Below, one piece after another: positions 1 through 5,548 of a stretch of 5,560 nt of DNA; position 1 is the stretch's first letter; the number at the start of each line of letters is the position of its first letter. Where the stretch lies: positions 1-5,560 of the forward strand of contig CAZYXP010000219.1 in the NCBI GenBank assembly GCA_964651325.1, given 5' to 3'. Below the pieces are notes generated by a model, which did not search any database, had not been told where the DNA came from, and worked only from the letters and a program-made list of their open reading frames with translations. The translations under genes and the position numbers were made by a program. Source of the DNA: JADFOB01 sp964651325 (GTDB taxonomy: Bacteria > Planctomycetota > Phycisphaerae > UBA1845).

Positions 1-226
1 GCACTCGCCCGCGACTTGGGAAAACAGACCTCAACCGGTGGGTGGGTACCCCATGCCCATTGGGGACCTAGCGGTAGCCGATGATCTCGCTGCGAATCGG
101 ACATGAAGGCCATCAGGCACGAACGCCAGGGCTAAGTTGCATTTCGGGAGAGAGTAGGCGTTGGCTGGCCCCCCTCAGCGGCTCCCCCGCCCCCAAAAAG
201 GAGGCGGGCCACCCGGTCGTGGGGCA
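1..226. other. Left-edge region without a convincing complete gene
   Basis: No complete gene is visible here. Three frames are open to the left edge: two plus-strand frames ending in TGA at 82-84 and 102-104, and one minus-strand frame starting at ATG 113 (or the in-frame ATG at 104) and running off the window. Their third-position GC is similar (about 59% by hand count for the 102-104 frame and the minus frame), so composition does not decide between them. None gives a product I recognise and none has a clear Shine-Dalgarno site. An imperfect inverted repeat lies at 45-68 (GGT-CCCC pairing with GGGG-ACC, one bulged A, 9-nt loop) without a T tract on either side. A stronger hairpin at 186-208 is listed separately. 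No tRNA cloverleaf was found. Confidence 0.6.
186..208 (-). terminator. Stem-loop just past the membrane-protein gene, possible terminator
   Basis: The segment 186-194 pairs with 200-208 as a 9-bp, almost all-GC stem closing a 5-nt loop (195-199, AAAAA on plus, UUUUU in minus RNA). One position, C192 opposite A202, is a mismatch on the plus strand but a G-U wobble in minus-strand RNA, so the hairpin is continuous only in the minus transcript. It lies about 20 nt beyond the stop codon of the minus-strand gene ending at 227, where a terminator would be expected. No U tract follows the stem in the minus direction, so it is either a non-canonical terminator or a 3'-end stabilising hairpin. Confidence 0.45.
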
Positions 227-2068
227 TCAGGTCAGTGGGGATGCCACCTGCACCGTTTTCCCGATGGCGGGCAGCGAAAACCGATGGTAGCGGTAGTCGT
301 CCAAGTAGAGCCATCGCAACGAGCGATCTTCGAGCGGCACATGAAAGCGAAACGTCGCCTCCGCAGGTCGGCCGTCTTCGGTTAGCTCAGTGATTTCGAT
401 CGTTGCGACGGATAGCTCGATCATCTGGCCGAGTTGCATCGGCCGCACGTGCGTGCGGACCAGCATGTCCATGAGTTGCGTGTGATACACCAGCGATGCA
501 GGCGTCGCGACTTCGCCGTCGGCAACGTAGCCGCGGGGTTGAAGGTACCCACCGACCGGCCGTACGACGATCGTTCGGGCGTCTATCCGTGCAATCGACA
601 CGGCACGACACGAGGGGCTCAGGTTGAGCGTTCTTTGCGGAATGGGTCGACCGTCGGCATGGCGTGTCTGTATCCACAGCATGTCGGCCAAGCCGCCAAG
701 GGTATTGGCGAACACGATCGTTTGGCCCGCCACTCGTGGATCCTCGGGCAGCGTGTCGTAGACGGCGGCCATAGACTTGCCCACCAGCATCATCGAGACG
801 GCCAGCCCGGGAAACGCGAGCGGAGCCAAAACCAGGTGAATCCCCACGAACGACACGTCACACACGCGGGCGACGCGCCGCCACCCACGGGTGGACGGCA
901 TCCAATCCGCCCCGAGGCGCATACCCCCAAGCCATTGCGCCATCAGACCCATAGCCCCCAACCCGACGAACATCAGCAGCCGATCGTTGGTGAAGATCGC
1001 GCACACCGGAATGACCGAGGCCAGCATGCCCACGCACCAGAATCGCGCAACGGCGTCGCGACAGAGCAAGGGGCGAATCACGAACCCCACGACCGATAGC
1101 ACGCCGGCCGCCCAAAGCCAATGCAGCCGCACCAGCGCCGGGGACAAGAACAGGCTGACATCCGATGGAGGACCAAGCCACTGCCCCAGAAGCAAGACCG
1201 GCGCGTTGCGCGCGACTTGACCGGCAAATCGGATCGGATCGTGACCAGGATCGACGTAGACCTCTGACGCGAAAACGCCAAAGCCGGCCCACTTGTACCA
1301 CGCATACCAAAACATCCCGACCAAAAGGCAAGGCGCAAGTCCCAATAGGCGTTTCGCCCATCGACCCCGGTCCAGGAATAGCGCGTAGGCCAGCAGATAC
1401 CCGCCGGTCGATACGGCCTCTTCCTTGGCCAACAGCGCGGCCAGGAAGGCCAACGGCGCCAGCCACATCCCGGCCTGCCATCCGTCGCGCCGCCAGCGAT
1501 CGTGCGCGATCAACGTACACACGCCGAACAGCCCGGCAATGAGCGCATTGCGGTTGGCCAGCCAACCCGCGGGTATCGCGTGGGCCTCGTCCACCGCAAA
1601 CAACATCGTGGCTAGCGCCACGACCCACGCGGGCATCGTCTGCCCTATCATGCGGCGATAAAACACCGCAACGGCGCCAATCAGCAGTCCGTACCAGACC
1701 AGGCTTTGCAGGTGCATAAGCACCGGGCGATCCGGCCAGGCACGAAAATCGAGCATGAACGTCAATGCCGTAAGCGGCCGGGAAAGCGCCGCCTTGCATT
1801 GGGGGTCGGCCCACCAGGGCATCCATCCTCTGTCAACGAGGCGGAGCGTGCGCTCCGGATCACCATCGAGATAGGTGTAGGGTTGCCATGGACTTGGTGC
1901 GTCGTCGCCGAGAAGATCGGATCCCACCACGACGGAGCGAATGTACAGGTCGTCCGCCTGAATCCCCGAAACAAGCGACGACGCCGCAAGCGCCATACCG
2001 AAGGCTATCGGGACGATCGGAAACCATCGCCGATGAATCCACGCACAACCGCGCTGCAGTTTGCTCAT
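227..2068 (-). CDS. Polytopic membrane protein, GT-C glycosyltransferase-like
   Basis: This 613-residue protein has about eleven hydrophobic segments between residues 16 and roughly 430, then a mostly hydrophilic C-terminal part (about 440-613) with no recognised domain. The architecture and some motifs recall GT-C enzymes of the PMT/TMTC kind, which use lipid-phosphate sugars at the outer face of the membrane. These are an acidic pair right after the first membrane helix (D39-D40), SRPL at 96-99 followed by H119, and a D160-E161-x-H163 ... W169-LANRN cluster resembling the acidic/His and W-x-x-R pattern of TMTC proteins. The family assignment is inference; donor and acceptor are unknown. It starts 27 bp after the trmB stop and so is probably co-transcribed with it. 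The ATG at 2068 has no strong Shine-Dalgarno site, and upstream ATGs at 2073 and 2085 are out of frame and stop at once. An alternative is a polytopic protein without transferase activity. Confidence 0.85.
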   Translation of the reverse strand: MSKLQRGCAWIHRRWFPIVPIAFGMALAASSLVSGIQADDLYIRSVVVGSDLLGDDAPSPWQPYTYLDGDPERTLRLVDRGWMPWWADPQCKAALSRPLTALTFMLDFRAWPDRPVLMHLQSLVWYGLLIGAVAVFYRRMIGQTMPAWVVALATMLFAVDEAHAIPAGWLANRNALIAGLFGVCTLIAHDRWRRDGWQAGMWLAPLAFLAALLAKEEAVSTGGYLLAYALFLDRGRWAKRLLGLAPCLLVGMFWYAWYKWAGFGVFASEVYVDPGHDPIRFAGQVARNAPVLLLGQWLGPPSDVSLFLSPALVRLHWLWAAGVLSVVGFVIRPLLCRDAVARFWCVGMLASVIPVCAIFTNDRLLMFVGLGAMGLMAQWLGGMRLGADWMPSTRGWRRVARVCDVSFVGIHLVLAPLAFPGLAVSMMLVGKSMAAVYDTLPEDPRVAGQTIVFANTLGGLADMLWIQTRHADGRPIPQRTLNLSPSCRAVSIARIDARTIVVRPVGGYLQPRGYVADGEVATPASLVYHTQLMDMLVRTHVRPMQLGQMIELSVATIEITELTEDGRPAEATFRFHVPLEDRSLRWLYLDDYRYHRFSLPAIGKTVQVASPLT

Positions 2069-2095
2069 AGCATCGATCCGGACATGGCGCAGTCG

Positions 2096-2719
2096 CTAGG
2101 GAAGCCCTTCACCATTCTTGCGAAACGCCTGCCGGTAGATGGGCCGGCCCTCGCGGGTGTACTTGACTTCGAAATTCGTGCCCTCCCAGTCCGCCCCAGG
2201 GGCGGCGTCGGCCTGATCCCATGGGATTCTCGACAGCTCAGGATGTTGATCGATGAACGCAACGCCTTCCTCGAAATACTCAAGATGGTCGGATTGAAGC
2301 ATCCACCGACCGCCGGGCACCAGCGATCGCGTGGCCGCTTCAATGAAATCCGGCCGAATCAGGCGCCGTTTGGTATGGCGTTTCTTGGGCCAAGGATCCG
2401 GATGGTACAGGTGGAGCACGGTCATGCACGATGGCGGAAGGTGCCCCATGACGAACAGCTTGGCGTCGGTCCGCATGAGCCGCACGTTGGTCATAGACCA
2501 GCGGGCCATCCGGTCGGCGGCGTACTTATAGTACTTGTTGGCCCATTCAATGCCGAGAAAACGCCCGTCGGGCTTATCCCGAGAACGGCTGAGTAGGAAT
2601 CCGCCCTTGCCGCAGCCGATCTCGAGCTCGAAATCTCCCGGCGTATCGAACCACGATTGCGGATCGACCATCGTGCCCTCGCTGGGCGGATCAAGTGTGA
2701 TGTCGTCAAAAGTCGCCAT
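2096..2719 (-). CDS. trmB: tRNA (guanine-N7-)-methyltransferase TrmB
   Basis: TrmB transfers a methyl group from S-adenosylmethionine to N7 of guanine 46 in the variable loop of tRNAs, in the cytoplasm. The 207-residue length is normal for the short bacterial form. Visible family landmarks, in order, are: SAM-binding motif I EIGCGKG at 33-39; the acidic end of the next strand, GIE, at 56-58; TDA at 84-86; the hallmark HPDPWPKKRHTKRR at 106-119; PGG at 135-137 followed by SD at 143-144 (usually TD); and the C-terminal TNFE-x-K at 181-186. All expected motifs are present, so it should be active. The start ATG at 2719 has no obvious Shine-Dalgarno sequence. It is the first gene of a minus-strand pair with the membrane-protein gene 27 bp downstream; a sigma70-like promoter at 2850-2879 would give a leader of about 120 nt. 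Confidence 0.96.
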   Translation of the reverse strand: MATFDDITLDPPSEGTMVDPQSWFDTPGDFELEIGCGKGGFLLSRSRDKPDGRFLGIEWANKYYKYAADRMARWSMTNVRLMRTDAKLFVMGHLPPSCMTVLHLYHPDPWPKKRHTKRRLIRPDFIEAATRSLVPGGRWMLQSDHLEYFEEGVAFIDQHPELSRIPWDQADAAPGADWEGTNFEVKYTREGRPIYRQAFRKNGEGLP

Positions 2720-2784
2720 AGGTTCGGTTGCTCGCGCGGTTCGCCTCGGGCCCAGCCCTTCGATCGGGCCTTTTCCAAACTCCA

Positions 2785-2805
2785 GCCGAGGGCGGCCGGG
2801 CTACA
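2785..2805. repeat. GC-rich palindromic intergenic repeat, copy 1
   Basis: This 21-nt block matches 4462-4482 at 20 of 21 positions, the only difference being G2798 versus A4475. Its core is a small hairpin, GCCG (2785-2788) pairing with CGGC (2793-2796) around an AGGG loop. It extends outwards through A2784-C2797 (a G-U wobble only in minus-strand RNA) and CC/GG at 2782-2783 and 2798-2799. It lies in the leader between the predicted promoter and the trmB start. It looks like a REP-type dispersed intergenic palindrome. Two copies in one window support a repeat family, but genome-wide abundance cannot be judged here. Confidence 0.6.
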
Positions 2806-2847
2806 GGCCACATTTCACAGTCGGCGAGATTCCTCATTGATGCCGGG

Positions 2848-2866
2848 CCATTGTACACTACCATGG
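2848..2866. promoter_or_regulatory. Operator-like dyad overlapping the trmB -10 box
   Basis: Bases 2848-2866 form an imperfect inverted repeat with half-sites CCAT-n-GTA and TAC-n-ATGG around a 3-nt centre (7 of 8 positions symmetric). It covers the predicted minus-strand -10 element, so a dimeric regulator bound here could block transcription of trmB and the membrane-protein gene. It sits in the divergent gap, so it could also affect yggS, whose own promoter I could not identify. No regulator gene is adjacent. The dyad is short enough to arise by chance. Confidence 0.3.
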
Positions 2867-2879
2867 TGTCCGTTGCCAA
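2850..2879 (-). promoter_or_regulatory. Predicted sigma70-type promoter of trmB and the membrane-protein gene
   Basis: Reading the minus strand, TTGGCA (2879-2874, 5 of 6 to the -35 consensus) and TACAAT (2855-2850, 5 of 6 to the -10 consensus) are separated by 18 nt. Transcription would start near 2843 and leave a leader of about 120 nt before the trmB ATG, containing the palindromic repeat at 2785-2805. This is the best promoter match I found in the divergent region. A plus-strand TACACT at 2854-2859 overlaps it but has no suitable -35 partner. Confidence 0.5.
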
Positions 2880-2938
2880 AACGCGCGCGAACCGTTCCGG
2901 AGAGCGCGCTTGCCACGGAGGGCGAGGACGCTTAGCTC

Positions 2939-3709
2939 ATGAAAAGAAAGCTGCAGGAAAACATCAAACACGTCGAGCATCGGATGGCACAGGCCTGCCA
3001 ACAATGCAACCGCGATCCGAAGAGCGTGACTTTGGTGGCGGTGACCAAATCCGTGAGCCTCGACATCATCCGCGCCATGGTCGATCTCGGCGCGGGCAAC
3101 TTGGGTGAAAACCGTGTGGGAGAGCTGACCAAGCGAGCCGGGATGGTGAACGAATTCCTTGGCCGGCGGGCACGCGACCTCGCGGCCGGAGCCCGACCGA
3201 GGCCCAACTGGCACATGGTCGGCCACCTACAACGCAACAAAGTCCCGGCGCTGCTGCCATGGGTGAGCCTCATTCATTCGCTGGACAGCCTGCGTCTTGC
3301 CGAGGAAATCGACAGTCAATCGGCCAAACTGGATCGCGTCACGCCGGTCTTGCTTCAGGTCAACATTGGCGACGAGCCACAAAAATCCGGCGTGGCCATG
3401 GCGGCCGCGACGCATCTGCTCGAACAAATCGAGACGCTCGACCATCTCACCGTCCGAGGCCTCATGGGGATGGCGCCCCTGACCGACGACGTCGATGTGA
3501 TTCGCCATGCGTTTGCTCGAGCCAAAGACCTCTTCGACGAGATTACCACTGAGCGAATCTGCAGTCCGCAATTCCGCGAGCTTTCCATGGGCATGAGCAA
3601 CGATTTCGAAATCGCCATTGAATTCGGAGCCACGTTGGTGCGCATTGGAAGCGCGCTCTACGAGGGCATCGAACTCCGGGAAGCTTCCGCCACTGCGGAT
3701 CAATCCTAG
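2939..3709 (+). CDS. yggS: YggS/PLPBP family pyridoxal 5'-phosphate homeostasis protein
   Basis: YggS/PLPBP proteins are single-domain TIM-barrel proteins that bind pyridoxal phosphate through a lysine and buffer cellular vitamin B6; no enzymatic reaction is established. Landmarks seen: AVTK with the PLP lysine at K37; GENRVGE around 56-62; WHMVGHLQRNK at 91-101; a QVNIG strand and the KSGV stretch in the middle; GLMGMAP; SMGMSND at 216-222; and VRIGSALYEG at 234-243, holding the phosphate-binding Arg and Gly. At 256 residues it is somewhat longer than the usual 220-235. The extra length lies in an Arg/Ala-rich insertion at about 68-89 and a short C-terminal tail. The start is well fixed: an in-frame TAG sits at 2933-2935, and a purine-rich GGAGGGCGAGGA at 2917-2928 provides the ribosome binding site. 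The stop overlaps the tdk start by one base, so the two are translationally linked. Confidence 0.96.
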   Translation: MKRKLQENIKHVEHRMAQACQQCNRDPKSVTLVAVTKSVSLDIIRAMVDLGAGNLGENRVGELTKRAGMVNEFLGRRARDLAAGARPRPNWHMVGHLQRNKVPALLPWVSLIHSLDSLRLAEEIDSQSAKLDRVTPVLLQVNIGDEPQKSGVAMAAATHLLEQIETLDHLTVRGLMGMAPLTDDVDVIRHAFARAKDLFDEITTERICSPQFRELSMGMSNDFEIAIEFGATLVRIGSALYEGIELREASATADQS

Positions 3710-4356
3710 TGACCCTTGGCCAGCCAACAAACGACGACGCGCGACGGCCACCCGCGGCGTCGAGTTCGTCCGAATCGGCCAACCTGTGCGCGGCCACGGA
3801 TCCGTGTTCCGGTCGGCGCGGCCGACTGACGCTCATCTACGGGTGCATGTTCAGCGGAAAAACGACCAAGCTGATCTACCTTCTTGAGCAGCGCGACCCG
3901 AACACCGTCGTCGCAGTAAAACACGCGGTGGATACGCGGTACCGGCTCGACAGCATCGTCTCCCACGATCAAAAATCCTTTTCCGCCCGGGTGGCGGATC
4001 GGGCGGACAGCATCCCGGACTTACTCAGCGAGCAGACTTGTCTCGTGGCCATCGACGAAGGGCATTTCTTTGGGATGGCCCTGCTTCCCGTGGTTGGGCG
4101 GCTTTTGGACTTGGGCATGGATCTGGCCCTGACCACGCTGGACCATGATAGTTGGGGGCGACCGTTTTCTTGTTTCCTCGCGTTGCAAGAGTGCGCGGAT
4201 GCGTGCGAGACGGGTTCGGTTCCGTGTGCTCGATGTGGCGCCACAGCCGTTCGAACACAGCGACTCACACCGATTGTCGATGGGAAGATGGTCGGCGGCC
4301 CCGAAGCCTACGAGCCGCGATGTGTTGAATGTTGGCAGCCGCCGCCCGTCAAGTAA
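3709..4356 (+). CDS. tdk: Thymidine kinase, type II (TK1-like)
   Basis: Thymidine kinase phosphorylates thymidine to dTMP with ATP in the pyrimidine salvage pathway. Landmarks: P-loop GCMFSGKTT at 45-53; D75-x-RY leading into the SHD segment at 85-87; DEGHFF at 116-121 with the catalytic glutamate E117; zinc-binding cysteine pairs C173/C176 and C205/C208; and the lasso segment VGG...YE-x-R (195-204) that holds the base. The catalytic and zinc residues are intact. Two oddities are H119 where the family usually has Gln, and LDHDSWGRPF at 144-153 where an aromatic is normally found at the S148 position. The protein begins with about 38 extra residues rich in Ser, Ala and Pro. The only plausible start before the P-loop is GTG 3709, which shares its G with the yggS TAG stop; no ATG, GTG or TTG lies between. 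A rarer CTG start near residue 26 cannot be excluded. Confidence 0.94.
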   Translation: MTLGQPTNDDARRPPAASSSSESANLCAATDPCSGRRGRLTLIYGCMFSGKTTKLIYLLEQRDPNTVVAVKHAVDTRYRLDSIVSHDQKSFSARVADRADSIPDLLSEQTCLVAIDEGHFFGMALLPVVGRLLDLGMDLALTTLDHDSWGRPFSCFLALQECADACETGSVPCARCGATAVRTQRLTPIVDGKMVGGPEAYEPRCVECWQPPPVK

Positions 4357-4368
4357 CCCATGCGCGTG

Positions 4369-4419
4369 GCACACCCGCCCCTCGATTGCGATGGCATCGC
4401 AACGTAGCACACCCGCCCC
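4369..4419. repeat. 13-nt direct repeat flanking a small hairpin
   Basis: GCACACCCGCCCC occurs twice, at 4369-4381 and 4407-4419. Between the copies is a perfect 7-bp hairpin, TTGCGAT (4386-4392) with ATCGCAA (4396-4402), loop GGC. The second copy forms the left arm of the tdk terminator; the first could pair with the same right arm (4421-4427), giving two mutually exclusive hairpins. This may be a decayed or partly duplicated intergenic repeat rather than a regulatory device. Confidence 0.55.
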
Positions 4420-4431
4420 CGGGTGTGTTTT
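4408..4431 (+). terminator. Intrinsic terminator of yggS-tdk
   Basis: CACACCCG (4408-4415) pairs with CGGGTGTG (4420-4427) in a perfect 8-bp GC-rich stem with a CCCC loop, followed directly by TTTT at 4428-4431. It begins about 50 nt after the tdk stop and precedes the end of the convergent pyrK gene, as expected for a plus-strand Rho-independent terminator. The U tract is short. No comparable U tract follows the hairpin on the minus strand. Confidence 0.75.
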
Positions 4432-4455
4432 CGCCTCTCCACCATTGCCAGCTTG

Positions 4456-4482
4456 AGCCCGGCCGAGGGCGGCCAGGCTACA
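4456..4482. repeat. GC-rich palindromic intergenic repeat, copy 2
   Basis: Bases 4462-4482 repeat 2785-2805 with one mismatch. Here the hairpin is longer: GGCCG (4461-4465) pairs with CGGCC (4470-4474) around AGGG, and AGCC (4456-4459) pairs with GGCT (4476-4479). The intervening C4460-A4475 mismatch becomes a G-U wobble in minus-strand RNA. It lies about 20 nt past the pyrK stop and may act as a 3'-end hairpin for that gene, although no U tract follows it. Confidence 0.6.
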
Positions 4483-4501
4483 TGCGGGCGATTCGCCGCT
4501 A

Positions 4502-5476
4502 TCAGCGGGCTGGCCACGCAATGTTGCGCGCCTCAAAAACCGGTCCATCCGTGCAGCAGAGCGCGAACGCCCATCCGTCCGGGGCGTTAGCGTCGTGCGT
4601 TTCGACGACACAAGATTGACACGTCCCCGTTCCGCATGCCATCGCCCGCTCCATGCAAACATAGCAATCAATGCCATGAATCTGACAGAACGTCGCCACG
4701 GCCCGCATCATGATTTCCGGACCGCAGGTATACACAACGAGATCATCCGCGCGGACATCGTGGGCGGCGTAGTAGGCATCGAGCGCCGCGCCGACGTACC
4801 CTTGAAACCCGATCGAGCCATCATCGGTAGCAAGCACCACCGACGTTCCCTGCCGGGCAAACCGATCATCGCGTCGAACAGCCAGACTGGCGTCGGTGGA
4901 GTAGGCGTCGTCCGAAGCCAGCTCAATGGCCAAGAGTTCCTTGGTTTGGGCGCCGTAAAAAGCAACGCTTTGTTTTCCCGCCGCGCCTAGCGCCTCGGAT
5001 AGCCACAACATAGGCGGCAAACCGACTCCGCCGGCGACCATCCACGCGTTCTGTTTTTCCGGGGCAATCGGGAATGGGTTGCCAAGCGGACCTAGCACGC
5101 TCACGGTGGAACCGGGCCTCAGTGAACCAAGCCAACGCGTCGCACGCCCCACCACGCGATAGATGATGGAAAACCTCACCTCTGATTCGTGCCGCTGCAT
5201 CGACGCAATGCTAAACGCCCGGCGTAGCATCGGTTGGGTCACCCGCGCTTGCCATTGGCTGGATGGAACCATCGCGTCGCCGTCGAGCATGCCACACGAC
5301 GCGCCCGCTTCGACGATTGGATTGACGTGGACGAACTGCCCCGGAAACGCCGCCGGAAACGCGCCGGAGCCCAGCGTCAACTCGAAGTGATCCCGACAAA
5401 GAGGCCGATTCTCAACGACTTGCGCTGTTTGGATAATCCTAGCGGGTTGGCTACGCGGCTTGCAATTGGAAACCAT
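4502..5476 (-). CDS. pyrK: Dihydroorotate dehydrogenase electron transfer subunit, PyrK-type
   Basis: PyrK carries FAD and a [2Fe-2S] cluster and passes electrons from the class 1B dihydroorotate dehydrogenase PyrD to NAD+ in de novo pyrimidine synthesis. The ferredoxin-reductase fold is clear: PGQFVHV at 45-51; FAD-binding RRAFSI at 85-90; GRATRWL...GPLGNPF at 110-135; and the NAD-domain turn AGGVGLPP at 148-155. A CGPE motif follows near the end of that domain, and then the C-terminal cluster site C281-x4-C286-x2-C289-x18-C308 ending in the typical DGPVF. At 324 residues it exceeds the usual 250-280; about 25 extra residues lie between 53 and 82, and C271, C274 and C307 are additional cysteines. 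No pyrD is adjacent, so the partner must be elsewhere, or the protein is a related reductase subunit. The ATG at 5476 has no clear Shine-Dalgarno site and I found no convincing promoter in the roughly 30 nt between the terminator tract and the start. Confidence 0.88.
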   Translation of the reverse strand: MVSNCKPRSQPARIIQTAQVVENRPLCRDHFELTLGSGAFPAAFPGQFVHVNPIVEAGASCGMLDGDAMVPSSQWQARVTQPMLRRAFSIASMQRHESEVRFSIIYRVVGRATRWLGSLRPGSTVSVLGPLGNPFPIAPEKQNAWMVAGGVGLPPMLWLSEALGAAGKQSVAFYGAQTKELLAIELASDDAYSTDASLAVRRDDRFARQGTSVVLATDDGSIGFQGYVGAALDAYYAAHDVRADDLVVYTCGPEIMMRAVATFCQIHGIDCYVCMERAMACGTGTCQSCVVETHDANAPDGWAFALCCTDGPVFEARNIAWPAR

Positions 5477-5505
5477 AATAGGCAGCGATCGATACGTTTC
5501 AGCGC

Positions 5506-5548
5506 AAAAAAACTTCCAGAAACGAAGCTTAGCTCCGTTCCTGGAAGT
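5506..5548 (-). terminator. Intrinsic terminator for an unseen minus-strand gene right of the window
   Basis: Bases 5512-5528 pair with 5532-5548 in a 17-bp stem with a 3-nt loop (TTA on plus), and A5506-A5512 gives a run of seven U after the stem in minus-strand RNA. The two plus-strand mismatches, A5520-C5540 and A5525-C5535, both become U-G wobbles in minus RNA, so the stem is uninterrupted only on that strand. This is a textbook Rho-independent terminator for a gene whose end lies at or beyond the right edge. One minus frame open from the edge ends in TAA at 5531-5529, in the loop itself, but nine codons cannot establish a gene. The tract lies about 30 nt upstream of the pyrK ATG. Confidence 0.85.

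Noticed and set aside
858..1826. 322-codon open frame on the minus strand inside the membrane-protein gene
   Set aside because: It lies wholly within the 613-codon gene in another frame, gives an Arg/Gly-rich translation without motifs, and is expected as a shadow in GC-rich DNA.
1706..2596. 296-codon plus-strand open frame antisense to trmB and the membrane-protein gene
   Set aside because: It spans parts of two genes on the opposite strand, one of them firmly identified as trmB by its motifs, and its Arg/Pro-rich translation resembles no family.
2749..2774. GGCCC/GGGCC stem followed by TTTT on the plus strand, terminator-like
   Set aside because: It has only 5 bp with a 12-nt loop, and no plus-strand gene ends upstream of it; it lies in the leader of the minus-strand trmB.
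2837..2859. TTGATG ... TACACT as a plus-strand promoter for yggS
   Set aside because: The spacing is only 11 nt, too short for a sigma70 promoter, and the -10 matches just 4 of 6.
3227..3751. 174-codon minus-strand open frame antisense to yggS
   Set aside because: It is opposite a well-supported yggS, with no ribosome binding site or recognisable domain.
4021..4677. 218-codon minus-strand open frame across tdk and the end of pyrK
   Set aside because: It crosses the convergent gap with its terminator and overlaps two genes with intact family motifs; it is a shadow frame.
5477..5511. TATTAT next to the pyrK ATG as a -10 box
   Set aside because: It overlaps the start codon and no -35-like hexamer lies at a suitable distance; calling it would need leaderless translation without other support.
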